In this document: positions 23,001-49,238 of the stretch, one piece after another | Layout: each line of letters opens with the position of its first letter | Numbering within the stretch: position 1 is the stretch's first letter | DNA from: Salminus brasiliensis | Lineage: Eukaryota > Chordata > Actinopteri > Characiformes > Bryconidae | Assembly (NCBI RefSeq): GCF_030463535.1 | Contig: NC_132893.1 | Coordinates: 24,888,282 to 24,952,281 of the forward strand | Length of the DNA: 64,000 bases | Direction: 5' to 3' | Notes under the pieces: generated by a model | Told to the model about the DNA's origin: nothing | Databases searched by the model: none | The model's input: the letters and a program-made list of their open reading frames with translations, nothing else | Translations under genes and position numbers: made by a program

Positions 23001-24186
23001 ATGATGCCTTATTTAATTTAAAGAATTATTTATGTACTAGAAGAAACCTTACAGCTTTTTCATGCCTGATTGAATGTGTGGTGTATCTGACTGTTTCCCT
23101 TTTTTTTTCCCATTCAGTGTTATGGAAAACAAGAACTCTGGTCCATACCTATTTTCTCAGAGACAGTTCTGGTCTTGTGTGAAGGTAAGGTGAAAGTGCC
23201 TATGTGGGGATTTTATAGTTATGTTGTGTGTCCTCTTCCGATTACTACATTTAAGACTCCCACACTCTCTGTCTTTCTCACTCATTGTCTGCAGCTACTT
23301 GGGAACATCCTGCAGTGGGATGGCATCCTGTCTCAAAGTACTCTGAAGGAGCTTGCTGTTGACAGCACTCTAAATCGCTACATTCTTTCAGCACTGCAGA
23401 TGGCAGACTCTGGGGAAGACAGTGTGGAGAAATGCCGTAAGGTGAGCACACATCTGACATTGCCTTATCAAACATTATATAAGTTATATAGGTCAAACTG
23501 CTTGTTGTCAGTTAAGCCTTAAACTGTTCTGTGGTCACTGCTGCCCTCAGGTGGTAGAGCATTTCCCTGTACATTGGTTCAGCAGTCTAAAGGGCCAGCA
23601 GACTCTGCCTCAGATGGAGAACTTGTGCCGGTATATGAAGCACCTGGCTAGCTCGCTGTACCGCTCCAGTCTCGTAGCCTCTGACGTGGACAAAAGGAAT
23701 GTCCGGTAAGTTGATTTTAACCACACTTGAACCTGCTGAAGCAGTGGTTCTTGGTGACTGAGGACTGGGATTATACAGGGGTTGATAATTACATGTTTGT
23801 TACAGCATTTTGAAACAGAACTGCAGCTCCGGGCAGACCCACAAGACATGGAGGCTTTGGTTTATAGCCAATTGTGCTTATTGGAGATTTGTGCATTGTG
23901 AACATGCAAACCACATCAGGTTTAACTTGGATTTTGCTGTGACTGAAGCAGTATTTGACCTGTATTTGAGTATCAAGTCTTTAGACTTTGAGTGTCATAT
24001 TGATGAATGATTGTTATGAAGGTGTTGAAGAGTAGGCTTTATGTTCTCATTTTGTTTCTCTCACACAGGGAGCACATTAAGGAGGTGGTGAAGCTTCTGG
24101 GTCATCTCAATGCTCTTGACCATGTAATCGCTGTTGCATCAGAACATGGAATTAAAGACATTAAGACACTGCTGGAGAGTAAATGA
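13945..24186 (+). CDS. paxbp1: PAX3/7-binding protein 1 (GC-rich factor 1), complete, 18 exons
   Basis: Exons: 13945-14275, 15220-15345, 15464-15643, 15743-15961, 16972-17075, 17232-17449, 17982-18171, 19175-19298, 20970-21072, 21168-21283, 21439-21638, 21977-22124, 22308-22429, 22913-22989, 23118-23184, 23295-23441, 23551-23705, 24069-24186. All GT/AG, in frame throughout: 2,745 bases, 914 residues (human about 917). In vertebrates this nuclear adaptor links PAX3/PAX7 to H3K4 methyltransferase in muscle precursors; the family is also tied to spliceosome disassembly. Seen: basic N-terminus MFKKARRCNFRRRNDSEDEE, Gln/His insertion (41-50 pure Gln), Lys-rich stretch (83-100), RPGEIPDAAFIHAARKRRQM, SRWEQEQIRKGI, a helical coiled-coil-like part (about 393-456), then the GCFC domain with DAYIGLCLPKLFNPLIRLQL (about residues 612-631) and LPKL/NSGPYLFSQRQFW. 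The start fits the family N-terminus exactly. Confidence 0.96.
14065..14094 (+). repeat. (CAG)10 tract coding polyglutamine in paxbp1 exon 1
   Basis: Ten pure CAG codons encode residues 41-50, directly after the His/Gln run HQHHH. The corresponding part of mammalian PAXBP1, as recalled, is rich in Pro and Gly. Pure CAG without CAA interruption is prone to length change. The antisense poly-leucine frame is a by-product. Confidence 0.95.
14276..15219 (+). other. paxbp1 intron 1
   Basis: Starts GTAGCT and contains repeated GCTA/TAGC-rich sequence (about 14276-14360). No other feature seen. Confidence 0.6.
15962..16971 (+). other. paxbp1 intron 4
   Basis: One kilobase with a TTTATT-rich patch near 16240. 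No exon or RNA recognised. Confidence 0.6.
17450..17981 (+). other. paxbp1 intron 6
   Basis: About 530 bases with nothing coding. A short dispersed-repeat fragment (AGAGGTGCCCGGCCCTGCTC and following, about 17800-17870) resembles the repeats near 46.1 and 50.3 kb. Confidence 0.5.
18172..19174 (+). other. paxbp1 intron 7
   Basis: One kilobase, no recognisable feature apart from a CTCT-rich pyrimidine tract (19090-19125). Confidence 0.6.
19299..20969 (+). other. paxbp1 intron 8 with degenerate ACTAGT-containing repeat array
   Basis: The longest paxbp1 intron (1.67 kb). From about 20150 to 20900 short motifs recur in both orientations: TTTACTAGTC, TCTACTAGTAAAA, TTTACTAGTAAAA, and variants of ATTACAGATAT and AGATCT. 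Spacing is irregular. No coding exon; the acceptor TTGTAG at 20964-20969 serves exon 9. Confidence 0.45.
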
Positions 24187-24960
24187 ATGACGACAGCTTC
24201 TGGAGCCATGACTCAAACTGACTCTCGCTGTCTGCTCTGTGTATATATTGTGGATATTGTACATGTCTGTGGGCTGGGAGTTAGTTTTCCCCTCCTTGCT
24301 GAGGTACACTGTTGTTCCGCTGGGTCTACCTAAAAATAGCCCAAACCCGAATGAGGTTACAATGCTGTGGCTGTGGGTTTGGCTATAATCTACGGTGGAT
24401 TTTTTGTTGTTGTTTTTTTTAATGCAATCTGACAGAGATGCTGCAGAGTTTCTGATCCTAATCACATGGACTTCACACAAGTTTATGGAAGTGCTGGTGC
24501 TGATCCATTCCAGGTGGCTGGTCCAATGTGAAGAAGTCATTGTATGCCAAGTTAGGCCTCCACTGATGTCTTTAAAAGCTCTACTCAGACTGCCTCAGTG
24601 CACTGTGTGACTCTTCCAAGCCTCTGCTTCTTGGAACGTTTCTTGCTTTCCTACAGCTCACCTGTGTTCCACTTCAGAAGACCCAGATTGAGCTTTGTCA
24701 GTGGTTGCTGACTGCAGCAACCTTTTAATGATCTCCTATGGCTCTTGTGCTGCAGTATGAATGGTTTCAGATTGGCTGTAGACATAGATAGCACTTCCTG
24801 CTCCTTGCTTGTGTGCCATACATAAGTCTTAGCAAGTTCTTCAAATGTGACTTCACTTCTGTTTGCAATAACAGACATTCTGTGCATTTTTAATTAACTT
24901 TTTTTTTTTTTTTTTTGGAGATGTTTTATTAACCTGAATAAAGGTCTGCCAGTGGAAGCT
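24187..24960 (+). other. paxbp1: paxbp1 3' UTR with polyadenylation signal
   Basis: Follows the TGA of paxbp1. A poly-T stretch around 24901 precedes AATAAA at 24937-24942, so cleavage would fall near 24960. Confidence 0.6.
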
Positions 24961-25420
24961 TTGGTTGAACCCAGTGTACTGCGAAACTGATTTTAAAGCA
25001 GTGGAGAGTTTTTACTTTTATTTTTTTAATGATTTGTCATGGTTTTGTTGATAAATGAGAACACCTGAGTAGCATGTTGCTTTGTCACTCTGATCCATGG
25101 TTTGGATTATGTATTTGATATTGGTTAATGCACATTTCCCCCAATCTTATCATATACCCTACTTTTCTCACCCCTTTTGCACATGTATCATTACACCACT
25201 GGTCCTTATAAATGCCACTCCAACCCATCCCAAATGACCGTGCCCCTTACTACGGGGGGGGGGTGTTCTGCCCTCTTGCCTGATGTTTGGGCATGTTGAC
25301 CCTTAGACCTCATGTACAGCTGGTCCAGAGCGTCCCATTCTGTTGCCATTGCTTTTTAATATGAATATTTTACATCCTGTAGTGCAATGGACTGCAAATA
25401 GTGTCTGGATGCGTTTGGAC
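24961..25420. other. Short intergenic gap between paxbp1 and slc7a1 5' region
   Basis: About 0.5 kb with a run of nine or so G near 25254. Nothing coding. Confidence 0.5.
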
Positions 25421-25703
25421 GTGTGTGTATGTACGGGTGTAGGCTAGCGGCCCCTTTTCTCTCCAGCAACACACAGGCGGAGTTCGTGGAGTCCACTCCT
25501 AAAAAAGTGAAAGAGCTGAAACCTGACACTCCCCCCTTCAACTCCACACTTAACTTACTCTCTCTCAGCACTTGTCAAGCACGCTGCTTTTCTGAAGAGC
25601 ACCAGCCTGGGGAGAAAAGCCCGTCCGTCCGTCCGTCACGTTTCACAGGCATCACTGATCTGGAGCACCAGCCGACTTCACGTCTTGCGGGCTCGGTCTT
25701 GAG
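25421..25703 (+). promoter_or_regulatory. Candidate first non-coding exon and promoter of slc7a1
   Basis: GC-richer block with a (GTCC)n patch (25617-25637), ending GTCTTGAG and a consensus donor GTAAGA at 25704. It is the first good donor upstream of slc7a1 on the same strand, and CAT-1 genes have untranslated leading exons. No transcript evidence; the 5' limit is arbitrary. Confidence 0.35.
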
Positions 25704-26176
25704 GTAAGACTGGAGTCTGTGGAAACATCTGAAAAGGCGGAGGATTTTGAGGAACTTTAAATCTCAGTGTTAGTCTAGTTAAACACTTTTTCACAGTAGA
25801 CGTTTTCAACACATGGACAGTGCCGTAAGTCAGTATGTTTGTGTTTCTTGAGGAACCCACATGGCGGAGGGATCCATTTCCCCCCTAATTTGCTTGTTGG
25901 TAAAGCGGTGTATAGAGTACGGGGTCTCCCCCCACAAAACAGCCTACAGCAGGGGGGAGGGGGCTCTACAAACTGTATAGACAAATTAAATGAAGGCTAA
26001 TATATTTATAGTTTGACGAAAAAACAATGCCTAAAGCCTTTATTGTGGGAGTATAACTTTATTAGACATTTTCCGCTCCTTTATTGACCTCTGCAGGGTC
26101 GTTGCTAGCTAGCAACAGGAACTAGAGATCACGGTTTCACCGTGAAACTGGCTTTTTTATTATTTTTATTTTATTT

Positions 26177-26235
26177 TATATATATATATATATATATATT
26201 TATTATTATTATTATTTTTTTTTTTTTTTTTTTTT
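26177..26235. repeat. (TA)n / ATT / poly-T low-complexity tract
   Basis: About eleven TA units, then TTATTATTATT, then a long T run. Confidence 0.9.
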
Positions 26236-28961
26236 GCGTTTTCACAAGCTTAAATTGTTTTAATCAGGTCTTAAAATGCTGCACAGCTTCATCACACCAG
26301 TGTCCAGTGCCTGCTACTTATTTAGACCGCACCGCCCAGAGGTATCGGCCCATCCGCCTCGAATTAGAGACGCGTCCGTTTAAACAGGCGACCAAAAGAA
26401 ATGCTGAGCAAAGCTGTGCTCGGTGACTAATAGCTCTCATTTGTTTATAAATAAATATATTAAGAATTCATTGCCTGTTTAACGAACAAGGTAGTCAAAA
26501 GTTGGTCATTTGGCTCGTTTCGACGTTATAGCTTAGTTGATTAGCTAGTATTAGTGTATTACTTGGTGAACCTAGAGTTTTCCAGCCATTAAAAAACGTT
26601 TATTTGCATCGAGAAGTAAAAATACTTGTGTTTTAGGTAAAAAAAAAAAGAAAAAAAAGAAGAAGAAGCAAGAAGCATGCTTGCAACAAAACACGGCAGC
26701 AAATCTGCACCTAGTATTTTTTTCCCAGTTATTTTAGCGCTTGGGTTGACTGGTATTATGTCTATAAATGAATAAAAAATGCTAAATGCTGGGTAAACAT
26801 GAGGGCTGATTTTTGAGCGGTGTTTGGGAGCGGTGTTTATCCCGGCACATGATGATCTGCAGTGTTTACTACTGACACACGGCGGGTGACGTCAGAAACA
26901 GCTGCGGGCTGCTCGTATTGAATGTATGGGAGTTAAACTGTGCAGGTCTGCTGCTGTTTCGCTGTTTTCTCTGTAAATATTGTTTAGATTGTCCGATTCA
27001 GTGACCTTACTATCCCTCCCTCATTTGTGCTAGCTACCCATTCATAGATCTCTGTTTCTCTGTCCCTTTACATTGTTGTATTCCCAAACTCCAGTTATTT
27101 CCATTGGTGAGCCATTATAATATTTTGGCTTTGGCTCCCGTGTTTAAATAGCTTTGCTAAAAGTCAGGGTGTATGGTTTTTGAGTTTTTGTCCCTACTCA
27201 TTTTAACGCCCCCAATAGGAGAGGTAGCTTACTGTGTGTTTCAGAACTGGACGTTCACTGAAGTAGTTTGACCTTCCCAGAGGTGGGTAGCAGTTACTAG
27301 GGCTGTCTGAGTGATATTAAAGAAATGAAACACGATATTTCTATAAGTGATATGTACAGTATCAGATGAATGAACCCATGCTTAATGAATGCCTTCTCAC
27401 ATAGCCTGTTGTAATTGTGTTTTTATTTTATATTTAAAAATATTTTTAAATTAAAATGCCACTAATTGAATTCATACACAAGCATTAGAGCCAAGCCTGG
27501 TCCTGGACTAAACATGTCTTTTAATAGAGAATTAAGAAATGCTCAACTAAAAGATGATCACCGTCATTAAACACTTGTACAGTACTGAACCTGGCTTAAA
27601 AAGCTGGGGTCAACAGTGTCAGCCATATGATGGCCCCTCTAGAGGGCCCAACAGTGGCAGCTTAGCAGCGCATGATGTCAAACCCACATCCCTGTGGTCA
27701 ATCACTCAAGGGTCACTCACCTGTGACCCTAGAGGTATATCATTGTCTCTAGACAAGAGAAAACCCAAAAGATAAGAGCCTAACTTCTTCAGTTCCTGCG
27801 TTGATAAAGCTGGTTGTGCTGGAGGTTCTGCTGCTTTTGGACGTCTATTGAAGTTTTTTATGCTTTTACATTGTTTCACTAAAGTAACAATACTTTTACA
27901 TGAGTATGGTTTCAGGCTCCTTTAGCCACACCCCCTAACGAGGGGAATCTGACCTAGAGCCTAATGTGGGTAGACTGTTCAGAGATATCTGACCTTGCCT
28001 AGATATCTAGCTACCAGATCCAGATTTCTATCTTTAGGCCAGTGCTGTGCAGTGATGGATATAATACACATATTATTAACCTATTTTTTTCCCACCTAAA
28101 TTTGAGAGACTTTTTGTTACTGTGTCTTTAAGATTAATATAAGCAATATATACGCAAACAACCTGCTCTCTGATTGGTTGCATTGTGTTGTGCCTCATTC
28201 AATAAACAGTCCAGACTGAAACACTATATGAACAGAGAAGTATGTGGTACCCTGTCTGTCAAGTCTGTCCTAAATTGCAAAGGTGAGGAAAATCAGATTT
28301 TCCATGAAATTGGGCCGCCTTTAAAGCAAAGCTAGGGTGAGACATTACTGTTTTTCTTGCACACGCTGAGTACTAGGAACGTATTTCAGACAGAAGACAG
28401 AAAGCACAAGTGTTTACCACATACTTTAAAGGTTTCAAACTAAGTAAGGTGTCACAAGGCTTCTAGAACGAGGCAGTGTGCCATGGCCACAGTCCTGTCT
28501 CATACATGCGATTTTCTGAAGTCTTTGGAAAAAACACGTCACCTTTAGGCATCTCCACTTTCTTTTGGGTTCTTCTTGTTTACCAAAACACTCCCCGTTT
28601 CTCATGTGGTGTTCCACCATCATGGTTACAGCTACTGATATTTTTGAACATTTCTTTCATGTGGTTTCACAGGAGCCTAATACATGTATTAGTGGTTTTC
28701 TCGTTCTCATGAGCATCACTTACAATCCTTTCATTAAAGAAAATTTGAAGAGATTTGCAGCAGAGCACAATTGGAGCAATGACCAAAAGTTCCTAAAGTG
28801 TGTTCAGGACTCTTAAAAGTGACCCTGGCAAACCCTTGTTATCATGTGCACCTTGTTACACACCAAAACAGAACCTTGCCCATTGATTGGTGCATGGAGC
28901 ACCACACCCCTGCTCTTCCCACCTGCTTAATTTGGCCTGTATGTGTGTGTTTATATATATA

Positions 28962-28962
<1 letters not shown>

Positions 28963-29031
<69 letters not shown>
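28963..29031. repeat. (GT)n microsatellite, longest in window
   Basis: About 34 GT units, uninterrupted, flanked by a short TATATA patch. Confidence 0.97.
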
Positions 29032-29036
<5 letters not shown>

Positions 29037-30179
29037 AGTCTCCCTCTCCAGTCGCACAAGTCACCCTAGCCAAAAGCCATGTCAGATGTTGCGTCTGTGT
29101 CTCACCTTGACCACCCCCGCTCCCGGACTCTGATGGAACTATCTGGATCCATTTTCAATCCAGATTCCACAAGTCTTTCCATGCTCGTTACAAATGTACG
29201 CTGCATATAGCCTCAGATCCCCCCCAGAAGTGGAATGGCATGGGGGCGGTTTCGTGCTCTGACGTCTGGGGGTGTGTTAGTGTGAGCCATCTGGAGGAGA
29301 GATGGTCTCTGATTGGCTCGCTGCACAGTTAGCCAGTGATGGTACACTCAAAATGCTGTGTGAACCTTGAGCAAAGACAGAGTAAGATAAAAAACCAAAT
29401 GCACATGTTTTTACATGTAGTCAGCATGTGGTTGAACGTCTGATGTCTCCATCTTTAGTTTCGCGCAGGGGCTACAGAGGATACTGTAGCTAACAGGTAA
29501 TGGTAACATAAAGGACCTACCCCATTTCTAACATTGTGCAAACTGCAGACCTAGCTCACAGAGAGGTTTTGAAACCCAAGCCTATGTTGAAAATGTGTGA
29601 AATTCCACCTGTAATGACCGATTCCACTAAGGCCGTTGAACTGCAGTCATCATAGACTCACTAAAGAATACGAAGTCATTGTCATGTTCATGAAACTATT
29701 CTGAAACAACTTTTTCCTTGTGAGATGTATATCATGCTGGAAATAGCCACTAGAAGAAGTGTATATTGTGGCCATGAAGGGATACATATGGTAAGTAGCA
29801 GATATTAGACCAGGCTACATTTTTCTAGTCTTCAACTGTCCAGTTCGGGTGAGCCTGTGTCCACTGCAGCCTCAGCTTTCTGGTCTTGGCTGACAGAAGT
29901 GGAACCCAGTGTTTTCTTCTGCTGTTCTAGCCAAGCCGCCTCAAAGTCAGACATGTTGTTCATGCTTTTCTGTCACACGATAGGCTAATTAGATGATTGC
30001 ATGAATGAGTAGGTATGCAGTGCTTAATCAGTCAATCTTTATTGTCTGTATTTATGCTGGATGTTACGGAAGCTGTTCTTAATGTTTTGTAAAACTTCAC
30101 TTATCAGTGAACCAATAGATCTAGTTGATCTACATGAATGTTTTTTTTTTATTTTATTTAAGTTAACATTTTACAGATA

Positions 30180-30433
30180 CACTATGTCCCAATGTTTGTG
30201 TACACCTTTTCTAATGAACCCTTTGCTGACACAGATGTGCAGATTGAGCTGTGGAGCAGTGGAACGATGATGCTCCATCCAGTACTTTTGGGATGAGTGG
30301 TCATCTAACATTCTGACGGACAGTAGAGACAGTTACTCCAGCTAAAGCAGGAGAAACTTTTTTTTTTCTTTAATACCCTTGATTTAAGAAGAAACAATAC
30401 ATGAGGTGTCCCAATACTATTGTCCATATAGTG
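30180..30433 (+). mobile_element. MITE family A, copy 3 (internally deleted)
   Basis: Left end CACTATGTCCCAATGTTTGTG, right end GGTGTCCCAATACTATTG with ATATAGTG. The body retains GCTGACACAGATGTGC but is only about 254 bases, half the length of copy 2. Confidence 0.65.
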
Positions 30434-30900
30434 TACTAGTTGATTTGTTGTTGTGACTAAAAGCTAAAACCAGCAATAGCAGTACACAGTATGTAATATG
30501 GTGTCAGAAACCACATAAGCAAGCCTTCATTCAAATTGCATAACAACTCATACTCATGAGACATACAGTTTGCACAACGCTAATTGGTGGGGTGAGGTAC
30601 AGTAAAAGCTTCCATTGCTTGATTTAAACATTCGCTGTGGTTCTAGATTCAGAGCTGAACCAAAGAAGCAGACGTCATATCTTGGCTGATTAACACAAGT
30701 TGACCAAACTGGGAAAACTGGGAAAACTGACCCAGTCTGCTTACAAAATAACCCACTGTAGTCATTCAGGTGTGTTTACCAGCCTGCTGTCTGTCCAGCA
30801 GCTACTTTTAACTGCCCATGTCTAGCCAAGTGCACACCTGGCCTTTGTGACTTCTGTGAGTGCATGTTTCTTGGAATGGTTATAGCGGCTCACTGCTTTA

Positions 30901-30931
30901 ACACACATATATATACACACACACACACACA
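30901..30931. repeat. TATATA/(CA)n microsatellite
   Basis: Short (AT)n followed by about nine CA units. Confidence 0.85.
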
Positions 30932-30981
30932 GTCTGCCTGGAATATCTTGGCCATGTGATGTGTCACCATTCTATTTGTAG

Positions 30982-31065
30982 GGCGGCAGTGAGAGCGAGC
31001 GAGAGGTCCACGGTATCCAGGAGTTCAGTTCAGAGATAGGTCGCTCTCTAACTTGCTCTCATCAG
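30982..31065 (+). other. Candidate non-coding 5' exon of slc7a1
   Basis: An 84-base block between a good acceptor (TATTTGTAG) and donor (CAG then GTAAAG). It contains GAGCGAGCGAGAGG and no start codon, so it could be spliced into a leader. Supported by splice signals only. Confidence 0.3.
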
Positions 31066-31574
31066 GTAAAGCTTGTGTTGCTGTCAGCTCTGTATGTTCC
31101 CCGCTTCTTTGCTCTTGTTGAGAGTGTCTGTCTTCCCACGCAGAAAGCTCATCCTTCCGTATTGTTTCAGGGATTTCTGCTGAGAAAGCCTGGCTACCAT
31201 AAAGTAAAGGATTCTTCTGGAAAGCTTTGAATATAGCCTAACCTCCTGAATGTTAAAGCAGTGCCATTTGTGTTTGCTGGTTTGTCTTGATCGTGTTTGA
31301 GCTTTGCATTTTGCTCTGGTGTACCTTTTAAAGCTAAAGAAAAATGCCAACTTGAGAAGGAACTCGGTGTAGCTTTAATACAGTCATGAAAACCACCTTT
31401 GTCGTACCTGTGTGAGCCTTTGGTGAGATTTGACTGAATTATACCTCTAATCTTGTTTGAATTTGGAACTCTTGGCCCTTAAGTCCCACTAAATTGTGCA
31501 AAACTGGCCCAAGGTCTATAATCGCATATTGACAAGTGAAGCCTGGCCAGACCATGCCGTGCCCGTCTGTATTT

Positions 31575-31661
31575 CATGGTAGCTGTTAAAGGGCCAGAGA
31601 CCCTCAGACGTGCACTTGAGTGACCTAGTTTCACCTCCACGTGGAGTCCGTTTCGGCGTTT
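31575..31661 (+). repeat. 87-base direct repeat, copy A (contains E-box palindrome)
   Basis: Begins CATGGTAGCTGTTAAAGGGC and ends GTCCGTTTCGGCGTTT. By eye it differs from copy B at 8 of 87 bases. It includes the perfect 12-base palindrome CTCCACGTGGAG with an E-box CACGTG core. Confidence 0.85.
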
Positions 31662-31946
31662 GTTACGTATGAAGAGGCAAATCTGATATGTAGGTACTCA
31701 GAGTAAGAAAGTAAGAATGCTGTCACCCCCTTGTCTGTGGAACATTCTGTTGAAGGTCTGGCATCAAATTAATTTTGGAAGACCCTTTTTATCACACTAT
31801 GTACTTTTGGATGGGAGCCAAGGCTGAAAAAACATGGCCATGACTTTGTGACAGTGTCTGTGTTGGTATGTTTTCTGTTTGTCGCTTTTGTCATTGTCAT
31901 TTTGGTGTGTGATGGTGGTAACGAGGGCTACCCCATATATCGTTAA

Positions 31947-32033
31947 CATGGTAGCTCTTAAAGGGCCAGAGACCCCAAGACATGCAATTGAGTGACCTAT
32001 TTTTACCTCCACGTGGAGTCCGTTTTGGCGTTT
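31947..32033 (+). repeat. 87-base direct repeat, copy B
   Basis: Starts 372 bases after copy A, same strand, about 91% identical, with the CTCCACGTGGAG palindrome unchanged. Flanking DNA does not match, so the duplicated unit has sharp limits. Confidence 0.85.
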
Positions 32034-33173
32034 AGAAACTTTTATTTTACTCCAGTCTTATATAGAGTGCATTATTAATAACCATGATATGTTGGATCAC
32101 TGACATCTGAGAAAATCTGGTGAAAATCCCTGTTTTTTTTTAAACTAATTTTTAATATCACAAGATATATCTCTAAACAAGAAAATATCACAATGTCACT
32201 TATATGAGTGTGTTTGGTTGGATGTTTTAACAAAAAAGTGTAACATGGCTGAGTGGCAACAGAAACAGGGAAAGTTTCACTAATGCTGATGTAAAGTACA
32301 AATGAAACAAAAGAAACTGTAAGACAGGAGTACAGTTTATCATACTGGTCTTTATTTAGTCTATTGGCTTTTAATTTAGGTTAGGTTAGTGCTGGCGGTG
32401 CTGCAGTGTATACGTACACTGTTTCCATTATTCTGGCCCTCCCTCGGTTGCGTAACACATCAGTTTGTGGAATAGTGTGTGTCTCAGAGTAAGATGGATT
32501 AGCCTCTGTAGGCCCCTCTGCCTCGGCAAGTAGTCACACTTAATGGATTTCCTTCCATGTTGCCCAATACTGCTGGAAACAGTGCAGCACTTAAACCGAA
32601 GACATACGAACCCGCTGACTGCTCCCCCCTCCTCTGCTGTGTATAGCAGGTAACATGGTTTGGTGGTGATTCAGGGATAATTCTGACCTACAGTAAAGAG
32701 TAATGTTGAGGCTCAACAGGGACCAACAGAGCACCAGAAAAGCAGTCCAGGTGCTGTGAGCAGCTGCCTGTCCCAGTGCTAAAATCTTTCTCCGGACGCC
32801 CTTCTCGCTCCTTCAGGACTGCGTGGAAAGTGGAGCGCTTTCCTTTTGTTTGGATTGTGTTCATTCAACTGCTCTCTTATGTAAGCGAACATGAATGAAG
32901 TTTCTCTTGTGAGAACAGATTTGCAAAGCCATAAATCACAGCACAGCTGCTTTCTGCTGCCAGCTTCGTCCTCTGGAGCTGGAAGGACAAAATGTTCATT
33001 TCGCTTCAATGATGAATGGAGGTCCAACACGTGCTGAGGACTGAAACCAGTCACTGACGCCAGGAATACTGATAGCAATCAGAGCACCATATGTATACTA
33101 ACAAAAAGAGAAAATATGGAATGTGACTAGGGCTGATACTATGGCGTATGTTATTATATGCAATCATAGGTTG

Positions 33174-33209
33174 GCCACACCAACCTATGTTATCATAGGT
33201 TGGTGTGGC
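33174..33209. repeat. Perfect 16-bp inverted repeat at SINE 5' boundary
   Basis: GCCACACCAACCTATG at 33174-33189 is the exact reverse complement of CATAGGTTGGTGTGGC at 33194-33209, with loop TTAT. The right arm runs into the SINE head. Confidence 0.9.
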
Positions 33210-33407
33210 GCAACAGATAACCCCACTACCTGCCAGTGAACTACCACACCATGTGGGAGACTGGGGTTCGATTCCCGGTCTGGGTGACTGTGCTGCGCTA
33301 CACCAATAAGAGTCCTTGGGCAAGACTCCTAACACTACATTGGCCCTCCTCTGTAATACGAATAACCTAAAATAAATACCATAAATGTAAATGTAAAATG
33401 TAAATGC
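33198..33407 (+). mobile_element. tRNA-derived SINE, copy 2
   Basis: Left end GGTTGGTGTGGCGCAACAG, B-box-like GGTTCGATTCCCGG (a near-perfect tRNA T-arm match), body CACCAATAAGAGTCCTTGGG, tail CATAAATGTAAATGTAAA. The best preserved of the three copies. Confidence 0.85.
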
Positions 33408-33714
33408 AATAGACAATTAAAATGAACAAGAACTAACCATGCTTAACCTTTAAAAATCCCAAATACTTTTCAAATATTCCAAAGATATTGAAAAAAGATA
33501 AACAAGGATGTCTTGAACATCTTAATTCTCTATCTCATAACATTATAAGACTTTTTCTTCAATAATTATATTAATTGTAATTTGCTACTGTACTTATAAT
33601 TAATTATACTTGTAATTAAAATTGAACACTCATTTGTACTCAGACTTTTTGCTTTTTGCATTTTTGTTTAGATCTTCAGTACATAAAGTACAAAATTCAA
33701 AAGCCTGGAGATTT

Positions 33715-33785
33715 TTACATTGACATTAACGGCATTTAGCAAACTCTCTTATCCAGAGCGTCTTACAAAAGTGCTTCGCTATTTA
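33715..33785 (-). mobile_element. SINE/LINE 3'-tail fragment, minus strand
   Basis: CATTTAGCAAACTCTCTTATCC is the inverse of the TCTGCTAAATGCC-type tail common in fish retroposons. Only the tail is recognisable. Confidence 0.45.
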
Positions 33786-34670
33786 CTTGAGAATAACCTT
33801 AGCTAGTTTGAATAGACTAAATTCAAAGATACCGCTAAGCTTAGACACTACTAAACACAAGTCAGTAAGGAGACCATAAAACTTTTTACTTCTTTTTTTG
33901 CCAGTCAGTCGATTCATATCAGTGTAAAATGAAACTACTGTTAAGGATTGCTGATTGACTTTAAACGTTAAATTTATTTGTTAACAAATGTGCGCTTTTA
34001 TTTTAAAATGTGGATTTTTGACTTTCACTTAATTAATTATGAATTAATTAAGTATATTTGTACTTTGTCACCATCCCTGAGGAAACAAAAGAAGTTTTAT
34101 GAGCTAAACCTGCTGACACCAAGCCATTTAAGGGGTTAAAATTAATATAATGGGTGTTTTTCAGGCTGATTCTTACTGTAAGAGAAACTAAAACTATTCA
34201 GCTTGGCATCAGCGATTCATCAGAAGGTTATGTTTTTAATCAATACATTTTTGTATTGGACTAAGCAAGTTTAGCACTTGTGTAGTCTTAACAGTTTGTA
34301 TACTCTAAGGGCCAAAAGTGACCCAAAGACCACATATTTTCCTAGAACCCAACATTAGAGAAAGTGAAAGATCACCTCTGTTCACACTTCCATGAAAGCT
34401 CTAGACCACCAGGGTAAAGTCATTTTCTGTGCTGTTAAATGTGGTCGGGAGAAATTGTGACACTTAAGACAGCAAAAGGGTTAATCAGTTAATCATCACA
34501 GTCCAGAATGGGGCTACACCATTACCTGCATACACACACACTCCTTGGTCAGCCAGTTGTGTAAAATTGCATATGCAATACAGTGTTTGCTGTTATTCAT
34601 TTGATGCTGCTCCTGCAGGTAGACTACGGGTGTGAACTGAGACGTCAGATTGGACCAGACCGGACAAGCC

Positions 34671-49238
<14,568 letters not shown>

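Larger units (their letters stand above)
25704..34618 (+). other. Long interval before slc7a1 start exon (probable 5' intron)
   Basis: Nearly 9 kb without protein-coding exons. It contains low-complexity A/T DNA at 26.17-26.24 kb, a palindromic CRE TGACGTCA at about 26887, a long TG array, MITE and SINE copies, a candidate 84-base non-coding exon and an 87-base duplicated segment. Confidence 0.5.

Noticed and set aside
34650-34670. Upstream in-frame TTG as slc7a1 start
   Set aside because: The ATG at 34671 has a good context (GCCATGG) and aligns with the CAT-1 N-terminus, placing Glu107 at the same number.
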